Of a stretch of DNA of 64,000 nucleotides, positions 1 to 8,690 are shown piece by piece. The notes under the pieces are model-generated. The model saw only the letters and a program-made list of their open reading frames with translations, ran no database searches and was not told the origin of the DNA. A program made the translations under genes and the position numbers. Origin of the DNA: UBA1845 sp002338715 (GTDB taxonomy: Bacteria > Planctomycetota > Phycisphaerae > UBA1845); contig DAORAL010000020.1 of assembly GCA_035344155.1 (NCBI GenBank), forward strand, positions 1 to 64,000, written 5' to 3'. The first letter of the stretch is position 1. Each line of letters opens with the position of its first letter.

Positions 1-1
1 A

Positions 2-442
2 GCTATTGGCTCGCTGGGACCTGCCGGTAAAAGTGGCGATCCACTGCACGACATGCCGGAGAAACGATCCGCCGTAGTTCGCGAGAGAATCCGGCAAATC
101 CCCAAAAACGGCGGCGGACGTGCATCGCTACCTCGGCACCTAAGACTTGCCTGCCACGGCGAGACAGATGGATTTAAGGACGTGTATGGCCGAATGGCGT
201 GGGACGAACCAGCCCCCACGATAACTACGGGATGCTTCAACCCGTCCAAAGGGCGTTTCTTGCACCCGAGTGAACACCGTGCCATCACGATTCGCGAGGC
301 GGCCCTCCTCCAGTCCTTTCCACTGTCATACGAGTTTCCCGTTGGGTTTGGCAAGGTTAAACTAGCCGAGATGATAGGGAATGCGCTTCCACCAGCGTTT
401 ATTTGCCTCCACGCTCAAGCACTGACAGGGGCTAAGCCATGA
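2..442 (+). CDS. DNA (cytosine-5) methyltransferase, C-terminal part (cut by window edge)
   Basis: The reading frame is open from base 2, so the start lies outside the window. The visible part matches the end of a C5 cytosine methyltransferase: a GDPLHD-like stretch just before the first Met, a target-recognition-like middle (AWDEPAPTITTGCFNPSKGR), the motif IX region (ITIREAALLQSFP) and motif X (EMIGNALPP). The catalytic PC and ENV motifs would lie upstream. The enzyme would transfer methyl groups from SAM to cytosine C5 in duplex DNA. Its stop overlaps the ATG of the next gene (ATGA at 439-442), which suggests translational coupling to the GHKL ATPase and a shared job in restriction or defence. 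Family call is firm; sequence specificity cannot be read. Confidence 0.88.
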   Translation, partial: AIGSLGPAGKSGDPLHDMPEKRSAVVRERIRQIPKNGGGRASLPRHLRLACHGETDGFKDVYGRMAWDEPAPTITTGCFNPSKGRFLHPSEHRAITIREAALLQSFPLSYEFPVGFGKVKLAEMIGNALPPAFICLHAQALTGAKP

Positions 443-2079
443 GTGATTCACCATTCGAGATGCGGTTTGATCCCCGCACTATCAAGCACCTCGGTGTGCG
501 AATGTACTCAACCCTACCGCCCGCGATTGCAGAAATTATCGCAAATTCATATGACGCGGATGCGTCGCAGGTTGTAGTCACACTTCGCGAAGAAGACGGT
601 AAACCAGCAGAGATCACAGTTACCGATGATGGAGAAGGTCTGACCCTGGACGAAATCAATAGTAAGTTTTTAGTGATCGGACGAAGCCGACGCGATGACG
701 ACGGCGATGAGCCGTCGCCGAAATACGGCAGAAAACGGATCGGCAAAAAGGGATTGGGTAAACTCGCATTGTTTGGGCTGGCGAAGACGATCACGATCAC
801 TACACGCCGCGATGGAAAATGTAATGTGTTCGTTCTCGATTGGGATGACTTGAACAACGCCACCGGTGTCTACAAGCCGACGGCGACAAAAATTGATCAG
901 TCCACGAAGGAACCAAACGGTACTTCTGTTTCTTTAGCTGGATTAAAACGAAAAACTCCGTTTGACGCGCACGCGCTTGCAGACAGCCTATCGCGTCAAT
1001 TCATCGTAGACGATAACTTTGCTCTTTTGATTGAGGCGTCCGACGGTGACCGAATCCGAATCGACAAAAATCGCCGGTACGAAACCCTGAAAATCGAATT
1101 CAAATGGGATGTTTCGGCCACCCAGTTCGTCCCGCGCAACTCAAAATACTTCGGAAAGCTTTCGGGAATGTTGATAACGGCCGAGACGCCCATTACCCCG
1201 GCCTCTGGTTTGCGTGGAATTACACTGTTTTCTCGTCAAAAGCTCGTCAATGCTCCAGAGTTCTTCTCTTCCAGCACTTCGAGCCATTTTTACCAGTACC
1301 TGACAGGATGGATTGGGGTCGATTTCATTGACGATCTCGATGACGACGTCATCTCCACGAATCGCCAGTCACTCGACTGGGAGCATCCTGAGATGGCAAA
1401 ATTGAGGACGTTTCTCGCAGGGATCGTGTCACAAGTGAACGTTGACTGGCGGAGGAGGCGCAAGGAGAAAAAGCAAGAAGAGCTTAAGGAGACAACAGGA
1501 ATCGATACGCAAGCGTGGATGAACACGATGCCGGACGATGTGCGGGACAGCACCAGGCAGATTATTGAGAGCCTTGGCGGAGAAGACGCCCTTGAAAAGT
1601 ACACACCTGTTATAAAAGCGCTTCATGACCTTATTCCTGAATACCCACTGCTGCATTGGAGACACCTTCACGAGAAAGTTCGCGACAGAGTTAAATCATA
1701 TTACGAGAATAAACAATTCGGAGACGCGGCAAGCCAAGGTGTTCAGATTTACTGCGAGATCATTCGGAAACTGACGAAGCGAGAAGATGATGGAATGAAA
1801 TTGGTGAATGTTGTCTTTGGGAGCAACAAGAACTTTGACCCCCCTCCTCCATTGCAATTGAATACTCTTAGAACTGAATCTGAACAATGTATACAAGAAG
1901 GCCAAGGACATTTATCGAGAGGCATAATCACCGGATTTCGAAACCCAATATCCCACGCACCGATAGACTCGAATGTTCCCGCAGTATTCTCAGAAGTCGA
2001 CTGCTTGAACATCTTGAGTCTGGTTTCGTACTTGGTCACGCGACTTGACAACGCGAAAGTGAATTCACCTGGTCCTTAA
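439..2079 (+). CDS. GHKL (MORC/MutL/Hsp90-like) ATPase with C-terminal TIGR02391/Ymh HEPN-type domain
   Basis: 546 aa. The N-terminal third is a GHKL ATPase: Bergerat motif N with E32, N36 and D39; motif G1 around D64-G65-E66-G67; glycine-rich lid G102-KKGLG-107. The last ~150 residues resemble the TIGR02391 (Ymh) family and carry R501-NPIS-H506, an Rx4H motif of the kind that forms the active site of HEPN ribonucleases. Between them lies a charged helical linker (about residues 335-365). GHKL ATPases of the MORC/MutL kind are known beside DNA methylases in restriction-type loci. The overlap with the methyltransferase stop supports one operon. I infer a defence effector: ATP-driven clamp or sensor plus RNA cleavage. 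No separate restriction nuclease is visible downstream. Confidence 0.8.
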   Translation: MSDSPFEMRFDPRTIKHLGVRMYSTLPPAIAEIIANSYDADASQVVVTLREEDGKPAEITVTDDGEGLTLDEINSKFLVIGRSRRDDDGDEPSPKYGRKRIGKKGLGKLALFGLAKTITITTRRDGKCNVFVLDWDDLNNATGVYKPTATKIDQSTKEPNGTSVSLAGLKRKTPFDAHALADSLSRQFIVDDNFALLIEASDGDRIRIDKNRRYETLKIEFKWDVSATQFVPRNSKYFGKLSGMLITAETPITPASGLRGITLFSRQKLVNAPEFFSSSTSSHFYQYLTGWIGVDFIDDLDDDVISTNRQSLDWEHPEMAKLRTFLAGIVSQVNVDWRRRRKEKKQEELKETTGIDTQAWMNTMPDDVRDSTRQIIESLGGEDALEKYTPVIKALHDLIPEYPLLHWRHLHEKVRDRVKSYYENKQFGDAASQGVQIYCEIIRKLTKREDDGMKLVNVVFGSNKNFDPPPPLQLNTLRTESEQCIQEGQGHLSRGIITGFRNPISHAPIDSNVPAVFSEVDCLNILSLVSYLVTRLDNAKVNSPGP

Positions 2080-2272
2080 GATTGCGCGCTGCAACAATGG
2101 ATCAAGAAGTTAACGGCAAGTCATCGGCCTAGAATTCACGACAGCCACTTATTGTCGTCGCAGTGCCATCACCTTTGACGGCAGTTTCAGTTTCTGGATC
2201 CAAATGGGATTTCGCCGTTGACTCGGCAATTACAATTGGCCCGAACGATAACGGTTGGACTTGTTTGAGCGG

Positions 2273-2953
2273 TCAAAGCGTCAGCCAAAAGCACCCGACG
2301 GCGATGGCGGTGATCCCGCTTCCGTAGAACAGATACTTCGTGGCATGTTGACCGGAACCGTTTAGGCGGCCGGCTAGTCTGCCTACGGTCCAGGTGAAGA
2401 TCGACATCCCGCCGATGGAACCCAATCCAAACGCGAAGACGTAGAGGACCGCGGAAAGGCGCGAAGGTAGCATCAGCGCCGGCAATACGCCCATCAGGTG
2501 CGATGTGCCCGCGAAACCGTGGAGCATGCCGATGCCGAGGGCGCGGTGTTCGTGGGTGTGCTTTGAATGTTCGTGATGTTCCATGCCTTCTTCGTGGACG
2601 TGGATGTGCGCGTGGGGCATACCGTCATGTTCGTGCACGTGGCTGTGGACTTTGACGGACATGGCTTTGCGAATTGCCCACAATCCGATACCGATCAGCA
2701 CGATGCCGACGATCCGCTCGCTCCACGACGATAGCCAGTCCAAAGGCAACGCATCACGCAGCAGGATCGCCGCGAGCGCGAGGATCCAAACGCCACTGGA
2801 GTGGCCGATGCCCCAGAAAAGACCGGCTTTTATGGGCTTTTGCTTGTGGTCAATCGCCAAAGGGGCGACGGCTGCGAGGTGGTCCGGGCCGGCGAAGACG
2901 TGAGCAACGCCAGCCGCCAAACCGCTTAGGATGGCTATCAAGGTGGTGGTCAT
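2273..2953 (-). CDS. NicO/UreH-like nickel-cobalt transporter family membrane protein
   Basis: 226 aa from ATG 2953, which is preceded by AGAAG and begins directly with a hydrophobic helix; a longer frame to 3112 adds an unlikely N-terminus. Residues 18-26 read HVFAGPDHL, matching the HxxxxDH-type signature of Ni/Co transporters and RcnA/UreH-like proteins. A second, related motif (HGFAGTSHL) follows the loop. About six membrane helices are visible. The central loop (about 102-136) holds roughly 14 histidines, as expected for a metal-binding loop. The likely role is Ni2+ or Co2+ movement across the inner membrane; direction cannot be read. It is separated from its neighbours and is convergent with the upstream defence pair. 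Confidence 0.75.
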   Translation of the reverse strand: MTTTLIAILSGLAAGVAHVFAGPDHLAAVAPLAIDHKQKPIKAGLFWGIGHSSGVWILALAAILLRDALPLDWLSSWSERIVGIVLIGIGLWAIRKAMSVKVHSHVHEHDGMPHAHIHVHEEGMEHHEHSKHTHEHRALGIGMLHGFAGTSHLMGVLPALMLPSRLSAVLYVFAFGLGSIGGMSIFTWTVGRLAGRLNGSGQHATKYLFYGSGITAIAVGCFWLTL

Positions 2954-3088
2954 TTGTTCTTCTGATCTTCTATCGTGCAATTTTCGTGCCAGACGGAGTG
3001 CGCCGGGCGTTTGATCGTGGGTGGATTGTAGCAGTGTGGGGGCGGGCGTACAGGTGGGCGCGGGGATGGACGAATGTCGCCTCTTTTC

Positions 3089-3134
3089 GTCATTCCCGCG
3101 CGATCTCGTCATTCCCGCGCAGGCGGGAATCCAG
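3089..3134 (+). repeat. REP-like palindromic repeat (copy 1 plus partial copy)
   Basis: A partial copy (GTCATTCCCGCGCGA, 3089-3103) is followed by a full palindromic unit at 3108-3134 whose arms are ATTCCCGC and GCGGGAAT. The same unit occurs inverted at 3228-3256. Such ATTCCCGC...GCGGGAAT elements are known as dispersed REP-type sequences in several bacterial phyla, often mobilised by RAYT transposases. No RAYT gene is in this window. Confidence 0.7.
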
Positions 3135-3227
3135 AACGGGTCAAGGGGACTCCGCGGGTTTTCATCGCATGCGGTCGCGTTAGGTCTTCAGGAGTTGGTC
3201 GCATCTTGGCTGGTGCAATGCATTCAC

Positions 3228-3256
3228 CTGGATTCCCGCTTTCGCGGGAATGACGA
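3228..3256 (-). repeat. REP-like palindromic repeat (copy 2, inverted)
   Basis: CTGGATTCCCGC, a short TTTC loop, then GCGGGAATGAC. This is the reverse complement of the unit at 3108-3134 apart from the loop, so the two copies form a BIME-like head-to-head pair about 95 bp apart. It lies in the 368-bp gap between the transporter (start 2953) and the kinase gene (stop 3322). Apart from this pair I see nothing else in the gap. Confidence 0.7.
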
Positions 3257-3321
3257 CGGGGCGGACGGCGGGGACGAAAGTAAACGGCGCGGATTGCTAC
3301 CGTATGACAGCGTTCGACGGT

Positions 3322-4026
3322 CTATTGATTGGTCCGAACAGCCGACCCTACGGGGACTTCATTCAATCGGTCGGTGATCATCGCGCGGATGCGTTGCTGG
3401 GTTTGTTCGATGTTTTCCGACGGGATGATGGTCATGCCGAGACCAGCCCGCTGGACATCGAGATAGGCCTTTGCTTTCGTCTCGAAGTAATCCATCTCGT
3501 GTTCGGGCTTGCGGTGTTCGGCTTCTGCCGGTTCGGTGGCTAACAAAAACGCGACGTCGGGTTTCGGTACGAGGCGAACGAGCAGGCGCGCATACCACCC
3601 GGTCGGGTTGGCCAAACACACGAGCTTGTCGAAGATGTACCGGTCGCAAAGCACCACGTCACAACCGCAAAGCCGCTGCCACATCAACGCGCACGAACAC
3701 AAGAAGCAATCAATTGGATAGACAAAGAATCGGCGAAGTCGGACACCAAGCGTGTTGCGATCTTCGTCGAACGATCGGCCACCGGGATACGTTCGGATTC
3801 GGCTGGCAGGTTCGTTCGTTGCATTGGCTGAGGCGACTTGAGGAGCAGCCGTGCGCTTGCGGGCGGCGCGACGTTCCCGGAACTGCGCGTACATCCCGGT
3901 CAATGAACAGTACAGCGTCACCAGCACCTTCACCTTGAGCCCACGTTGGCCAAGGAACGATGCAGTCCGCGCGATCTGCGTGGACTTGCCCGACCCGTCG
4001 ATGCCAGAGTACGTCACAATCAGCAT
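3322..4026 (-). CDS. Thymidylate-kinase-like P-loop protein
   Basis: 234 aa from ATG 4026. The P-loop GIDGSGKST sits at residues 8-16, followed by a QIARTASFLGQRG helix typical of dTMP kinases, and a DRY motif (VVLCDRYIFDKL) in mid-protein. The lid region and C-terminal half are divergent from canonical Tmk. The start overlaps the stop of the upstream methyltransferase by 7 bp, so the two are probably translationally coupled. Members of this group beside methyltransferases and phosphotransferases in polysaccharide loci may phosphorylate something other than dTMP. I therefore call only the fold. A longer frame to 4146 exists but has no better start. Confidence 0.7.
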   Translation of the reverse strand: MLIVTYSGIDGSGKSTQIARTASFLGQRGLKVKVLVTLYCSLTGMYAQFRERRAARKRTAAPQVASANATNEPASRIRTYPGGRSFDEDRNTLGVRLRRFFVYPIDCFLCSCALMWQRLCGCDVVLCDRYIFDKLVCLANPTGWYARLLVRLVPKPDVAFLLATEPAEAEHRKPEHEMDYFETKAKAYLDVQRAGLGMTIIPSENIEQTQQRIRAMITDRLNEVPVGSAVRTNQ

Positions 4027-4856
4027 GATGCTTTCGGCTTTCTGGCTTGGACCAGGAGCGTTTTGCTCAGGTATCGAACCGGTGAATTCGCTTCCAACAG
4101 ATGAAGCCCCTTCCCAACCGGCGGAAGAAACCGCGACAACGTGCACGTTCCATCAAGGCCAACCCCCTGCATGCGCACGTCATTCCAATCGGTAAAGAGC
4201 TTGCTCGCTTCCGGCGGTGAGACGAACGTGTGCGGATGGGTGTCGCGGCGCGACCGAAACGCGCTCACGAGCATCTGGCAGGTGATTCCGCGCAGCACGT
4301 TTCGCATCTCAATGATCAGTTGCCCACCGGGTCGCAGCACGCGGCGCATCTCCGCGATGATCGCCGGCCAAGTTGACTTCGGAAGCAAATGCGTCAAACG
4401 CAGGCACGTGAAAATATCAACGCTGTTGTCGGGCAGCGGCAACTTGTAGGCGTCGCCCATCGACAGAATCAAATCCGCACCGGATTTTTGCGACTCATCG
4501 GCGCACACGCCCAGCATGCCAGCCGCGATGTCAATCCCGATCATCCGGTGGGCATATCCGCGCTGTCTTAAGTGCAAAAGAAACTTGCCCGTCCCGACCG
4601 GCATGTCCACGTGGACCGAGTCGCGATGGGTTTTGTCCATGATCGATTCGAGGGTGCGATATGAGTTTGCGAAGTAGTAGCGCGTCGCACGGTTGACGGC
4701 ACGATCGACGTCGTAGTGCTTGGCTTTGTCGTCGTAGGTCTTGACGAGGCGATGCTTCAAATCGTCCAACGACCGATCACCGGGAAGATCCGGAATCGCA
4801 TCGTGGGCGTTTGGTTCAATCTGAGTTGACGGTTGATCCTGGGTTAGCGTCGGCAC
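4020..4856 (-). CDS. Class I SAM-dependent methyltransferase
   Basis: 278 aa from GTG 4856, chosen because AAGGA lies 9 bp upstream; an open extension to TTG 4919 has no clear ribosome site. Motif I appears as VHVDMPVGTGKFL, the acidic end of strand 2 as MIGIDIA, motif II/post-I as ADLILSMGDAYKLPLPDNSVDIFTC, and the GG of strand 5 as VLRPGGQLIIEMRN. This is the Methyltransf_11 type of fold. It sits between an aminoglycoside-phosphotransferase-like protein and a thymidylate-kinase-like protein, all on the minus strand, next to the polysaccharide locus. The substrate may be a sugar or a lipid-linked intermediate; that is inference. Confidence 0.8.
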   Translation of the reverse strand: MPTLTQDQPSTQIEPNAHDAIPDLPGDRSLDDLKHRLVKTYDDKAKHYDVDRAVNRATRYYFANSYRTLESIMDKTHRDSVHVDMPVGTGKFLLHLRQRGYAHRMIGIDIAAGMLGVCADESQKSGADLILSMGDAYKLPLPDNSVDIFTCLRLTHLLPKSTWPAIIAEMRRVLRPGGQLIIEMRNVLRGITCQMLVSAFRSRRDTHPHTFVSPPEASKLFTDWNDVRMQGVGLDGTCTLSRFLPPVGKGLHLLEANSPVRYLSKTLLVQARKPKASC

Positions 4857-4991
4857 GGGTCTGATTCCTTTCAGATCAACGGGCCTGGATACTCGTGCGG
4901 AACAATCCTCTGTCCACAAACTGGGCCTGTTTCCCCGTGGTATATCGGATCAAACCAGACGCCCCCCCAACTAGCGCCCAGACCATGCCGA

Positions 4992-6113
4992 TCACGCAGG
5001 CGAAACCACTCTCCCAATCGGATAGCGGCGGGTCAGCAGGCGATCCAGGGCTTTCTTGCAGTACACGCGGTCGATGGGCCGGGCTTTGCTGCATCGGTTG
5101 GCGAGGTACTGAATGCAGGTCATCGTCGCGAGAATGTCGATTCCGTATTGTGCATACGCATCGATCCCATCGGGAAACCGCGCGTGCACGAAGTTCTGCC
5201 AGACGGCGTCGGCGGCATCGCGCCGCGGGTCCATCCACAGGTTCGCTGCAAAGACAGCCACGTCGCACAAAGGCCAGCTCACGCGCGGAGCTGTCCACCA
5301 ATCGATCACCGAAAACGTGGCTCCATTGACGAGCACGTTGTCCGGTTTGAAGTCGCCATGAACGAAGCCAGCCGGCACGTCGGTTGAAAAGTACGAAACC
5401 GCCCGCGAAATGTCGTATCGGTCCGACCACTGCCGAGCGGCTTTGCATCCCGCTAGGCTCAACTGGTATGCCGCTTCCGAGGCGAGCGCGATGCGCGATT
5501 CGATCAGTCGATCGGCCCGCACGTGCAGAGCGCCCTCGGGTGTTCGATGGACTTCACTGCCGAGAAGCGTGTCGAGTTCGGTGACGTCGACATCGCCAAT
5601 TTGACTGTATTCATAGTGCCAACGGGCGACGGCTTGGATGGCGGTTGGAAGTTCCGGCGCGTCTTGGCTAAGCAGCTGCCCCACCGGTACGCCCTCGACA
5701 CCTTCGATGAGCAGGGCGTTTTCGTCGCGCCAATAGTCGATCAGTTTGGGTACGAAGCGGGCCAGCTGCGGATAGCGCATCTCCCACCAGTGCATGTGGC
5801 GAATGGATTGTTCCAACGCGCGCGGATCGGCTTCGGGGCACCACTTGATCCAGAATGCCTTGGACTGGGCGCCATCACCCAACACACCGCGCACCATGTA
5901 CCCGCCTGCCCCCGAGCGCACCCGCCGATCCAATGCGATCGCGGACGAACCTGCGTCGGGCCAATAGTCACCGCGACAGGACTCCAGTCGAGTCATCCAG
6001 CGGCGACGCTGCACGATGTAGGAGGCCAGGTTCTCCGCGGAGAGCCCCTGCCGCAGCAATGCGGTCGCGCGCACATCACGGGCCAACCTCAATGTCGATT
6101 GCAAAAGTTCCAC
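4992..6113 (-). CDS. Phosphotransferase of the APH/choline-kinase fold
   Basis: 373 aa from GTG 6113. The Brenner motif is intact: H252-G-D254-FKPD-N259, followed by D271 in VIDW, which would bind Mg-ATP. The N-terminal lobe has a plausible nucleotide-contacting Lys in KAFWIKW. This fold phosphorylates hydroxyl groups of small molecules such as sugars, choline or aminoglycosides. Next to a methyltransferase, a thymidylate-kinase-like protein and, divergently, an O-antigen ligase, a role in modifying or priming a surface glycan is more likely than drug resistance; this is inference. The 175-bp gap to the ligase on the plus strand should hold divergent promoters, though I cannot pick boxes with confidence. 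Confidence 0.75.
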   Translation of the reverse strand: MELLQSTLRLARDVRATALLRQGLSAENLASYIVQRRRWMTRLESCRGDYWPDAGSSAIALDRRVRSGAGGYMVRGVLGDGAQSKAFWIKWCPEADPRALEQSIRHMHWWEMRYPQLARFVPKLIDYWRDENALLIEGVEGVPVGQLLSQDAPELPTAIQAVARWHYEYSQIGDVDVTELDTLLGSEVHRTPEGALHVRADRLIESRIALASEAAYQLSLAGCKAARQWSDRYDISRAVSYFSTDVPAGFVHGDFKPDNVLVNGATFSVIDWWTAPRVSWPLCDVAVFAANLWMDPRRDAADAVWQNFVHARFPDGIDAYAQYGIDILATMTCIQYLANRCSKARPIDRVYCKKALDRLLTRRYPIGRVVSPA

Positions 6114-6384
6114 GTATCTGGATTATCGGACACTGACGCATCGAAATGAAACGCGATTCGCCAGTGACCGGCCTCCGCGCGGATCTCCGCGCCTCCGCGC
6201 GTTCTGGTCCGAGAAAAACACCGATCGATGACACTGCAAACCCCATATTTTCGGGCTCAAAATCAATGTCCGAAAACCGCCATTTGCAATGGGCGATAAC
6301 TTATCGACCCACGCCTCACTGCCGAACTCAACAACAACGTCTAAACGTTTGCGGACGTACGTTCACCCGGGAGTTTGTCACGGC

Positions 6385-8310
6385 ATGTGGCCAATTAAGA
6401 CCTGCATCTTTGTCTTTGGATTCATCAGCTCGTGCGGGCTCTCGTTGGTGTTCCCCATCGTTGGCATCATCACCTACATGATGATCTACCAACTCAACCC
6501 CGACGACACGTGGTGGGGCAAGCCGCTCGAAGACCTGGATGTGCGGATGTCGCTGACGGCTGCGGTCTGCATGATCCTGGGCATGCTGATCAACTCCGCG
6601 CGTGTTCCCAAATCACGCCAAGTCGTGGGCGATTGGTTGTTCCTGCTGGTTTCGTTCACGATCATCGTGCTGAGCAGTTTATGGATCGGGACTGGCACAA
6701 CCGAATACGGCGACATGCTCGCCGACAAGATGGTCAAGATGACGATCTTTCTGTTCTGCCTGGTGCGCATGGGCGGAACGGCGCGCAATTTCCGATTCGT
6801 GCTCTGGGCCTTTGCAATCGGAACGATGTACATCGGCTACGAAGCGTACAACGCCAGCGCATCGGACTTCGCAGACGGGCGACTCAACTTCATCGGCGGT
6901 CCCGATTTTCGAGAATCATCGGGCTTGGCGGTTCACATGGCCGCCATGCTCCCGCTGCTCGGTATATTGTTTCTGTCGACTAAACGCTGGCGCTGGAAAG
7001 CGGTGCTTGTGATCGCGGGGGTTCTCGCGGTCAACACGATCGTCCAATGTCGCACACGATCGGCATTTGTCGGGCTGATCGTCGGGTCGTGCTTTGCGAT
7101 CTTGCTCCTTCCACGCAAACACCGATTGAAGATCAGCGTATCGCTTGCAACCGCAATGTTCGGTATGTATGTCCTTGCCGATGAGCACTTCTGGAATCGC
7201 ATGCACACCATTCTCGGACACGAGACCTACGTCGAGGAAGGGGCTATCCAGGCGCGAATTGAACTATGGAATGCGGGATGGCGCATGTTCCTCGACCATC
7301 CCTTCGGCGTCGGCATCGGTCAATTCAAACAAGCTGTCGAACAATACAACACCGGCGCAGAGTTGTACGCGTTCTCCGTACCGCGCCGCGTCACGCACAA
7401 CAGCTATCTCCTCTGCATGACAGAGTTGGGTATTCAAGGTCTTACCGTATTGTTTTCACTGTTCGTGCTGACGTTCTGGAAGCTGCGACAGTGTTGGAAA
7501 TGGTCAAGGATCGAAGGCGATTCGTCTCCCATCAAGCTCTATGCGTACGGCTGTCTCATCTCGATCGTCGTCTATTCGGTTGCAGCCGCCTTCACTGATC
7601 GGTTGTATACCGAATCATTCTGGTGGGTCCTTGCCCTGCCGGCGTGCCTTGAACGAGCGGCTGTCCACCGATTCGCGGGCCAATTTGGCGTCACCGAACA
7701 AATTGAAGAAGAACAGTCTCCACCCGATCCGGTTGTGGATCTGGAAATGGGTGTTGAAGTGGACATCGCCTGGCCGCCAACGCCACGGCGCTCCCTGCAC
7801 GGAGCGGTGAAACACCTCAACCCGGCGTATGCCACGCCCCACATACCGCACAATCTGCCCGGTGGATTGTCGAAGCCGACGTTCTCTGAAATCACGAGCC
7901 TTTCGAGGCATGCGCAAAAGCGCGTCCCCGAAAGCTTGCTGGCGGGAAGCGGGCTCAAGTCCATCGAGCAGTCTGCATCCTCCGACACGATTTCCCAAAC
8001 GGTCGATTCGCTGCTGGGTGACGCCGCCCACAAGACGCGCATGTTCGATCTGGAAGAAGGCGTCGGCAAGAGAGCCGCCCGTGCGGACAGCGTCACCGTC
8101 AGCTATCAAGGTCAACTGGCCAGCGGGGTTGTGTTCGACACCGCCAACCACGAACGCATCGAACTCAATTCAATCATGCCCGAATTGTCGCTGGGCATCC
8201 GAACCATGAGAGAAGCCGGCAGACGCCGCATCGTCATCCCGCCAAAAGACTCAGGCGAAGAAACGCTGATCTTCGACGTCACGCTACTGGAAGTCCACGT
8301 AAACGATTAG
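6385..8310 (+). CDS. O-antigen ligase/polymerase (Wzy_C-like) membrane protein fused to an FKBP-like C-terminal domain
   Basis: 641 aa from ATG 6385, chosen because the WPIKTC start aligns with the paralogue at 10533; an upstream in-frame ATG at 6289 lacks a ribosome site. Residues 1-430 hold about ten membrane helices and the Wzy_C/WaaL signs: CRTRSAFVG, RIELWNAGWRMFLDHPFGVGIG and a periplasmic HNSYL...ELG. A proline-rich cytoplasmic linker (about 445-550) leads to residues 553-641, which match an FKBP fold: VTVSYQGQLASGVVFDT, IMPELSLGIRTMREAGRRRIVIPP and LIFDVTLLEV. The core Phe-Asp of the FKBP pocket is kept, but the Trp (here Leu) and the flap Tyr are missing, so isomerase activity is doubtful. 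The paralogue at 10533 lacks this domain. Confidence 0.8.
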   Translation: MWPIKTCIFVFGFISSCGLSLVFPIVGIITYMMIYQLNPDDTWWGKPLEDLDVRMSLTAAVCMILGMLINSARVPKSRQVVGDWLFLLVSFTIIVLSSLWIGTGTTEYGDMLADKMVKMTIFLFCLVRMGGTARNFRFVLWAFAIGTMYIGYEAYNASASDFADGRLNFIGGPDFRESSGLAVHMAAMLPLLGILFLSTKRWRWKAVLVIAGVLAVNTIVQCRTRSAFVGLIVGSCFAILLLPRKHRLKISVSLATAMFGMYVLADEHFWNRMHTILGHETYVEEGAIQARIELWNAGWRMFLDHPFGVGIGQFKQAVEQYNTGAELYAFSVPRRVTHNSYLLCMTELGIQGLTVLFSLFVLTFWKLRQCWKWSRIEGDSSPIKLYAYGCLISIVVYSVAAAFTDRLYTESFWWVLALPACLERAAVHRFAGQFGVTEQIEEEQSPPDPVVDLEMGVEVDIAWPPTPRRSLHGAVKHLNPAYATPHIPHNLPGGLSKPTFSEITSLSRHAQKRVPESLLAGSGLKSIEQSASSDTISQTVDSLLGDAAHKTRMFDLEEGVGKRAARADSVTVSYQGQLASGVVFDTANHERIELNSIMPELSLGIRTMREAGRRRIVIPPKDSGEETLIFDVTLLEVHVND

Positions 8311-8690
8311 TACATGACACCGCGTACCTTCTCCTAAGTGCATACCAATCCTGGACACAGCGATACCAACCGCGCCATCGACACCACCCTCGGTGTAACC
8401 ATTGGTCCGGCATGCCTCACGCACAAAGCCCCACAGTCAGGCTTAAAAGCAGTACCTCTTAGAGCCTACGGTCAAAACCCATGAAATGCGGCCGGACATG
8501 AATTGACGCTGGATAGCGGCTTTTGTAATCTCACTACCATCAGATGCAATTCCAGTTCCGAACTGTATATTCAGATTCGGACCGATCGGTCGAAATGCCA
8601 GTCCATTGACTATGCCATTCTTGGTTGCCTTTGGACCCTATCAGATCGTTGCTCGCCATCTTCTTGAGGGCCCTAACGGAGTACGAAACC
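8311..8690. other. Intergenic stretch of 380 bp with no recognised feature
   Basis: No open frame with coding character, tRNA or strong hairpin was seen. The only usable signal is GGAG at 8678-8681, nine bases before ATG 8691, which sets the start of the next gene. A promoter for that gene is presumably here but no convincing -35/-10 pair stands out. Confidence 0.4.
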
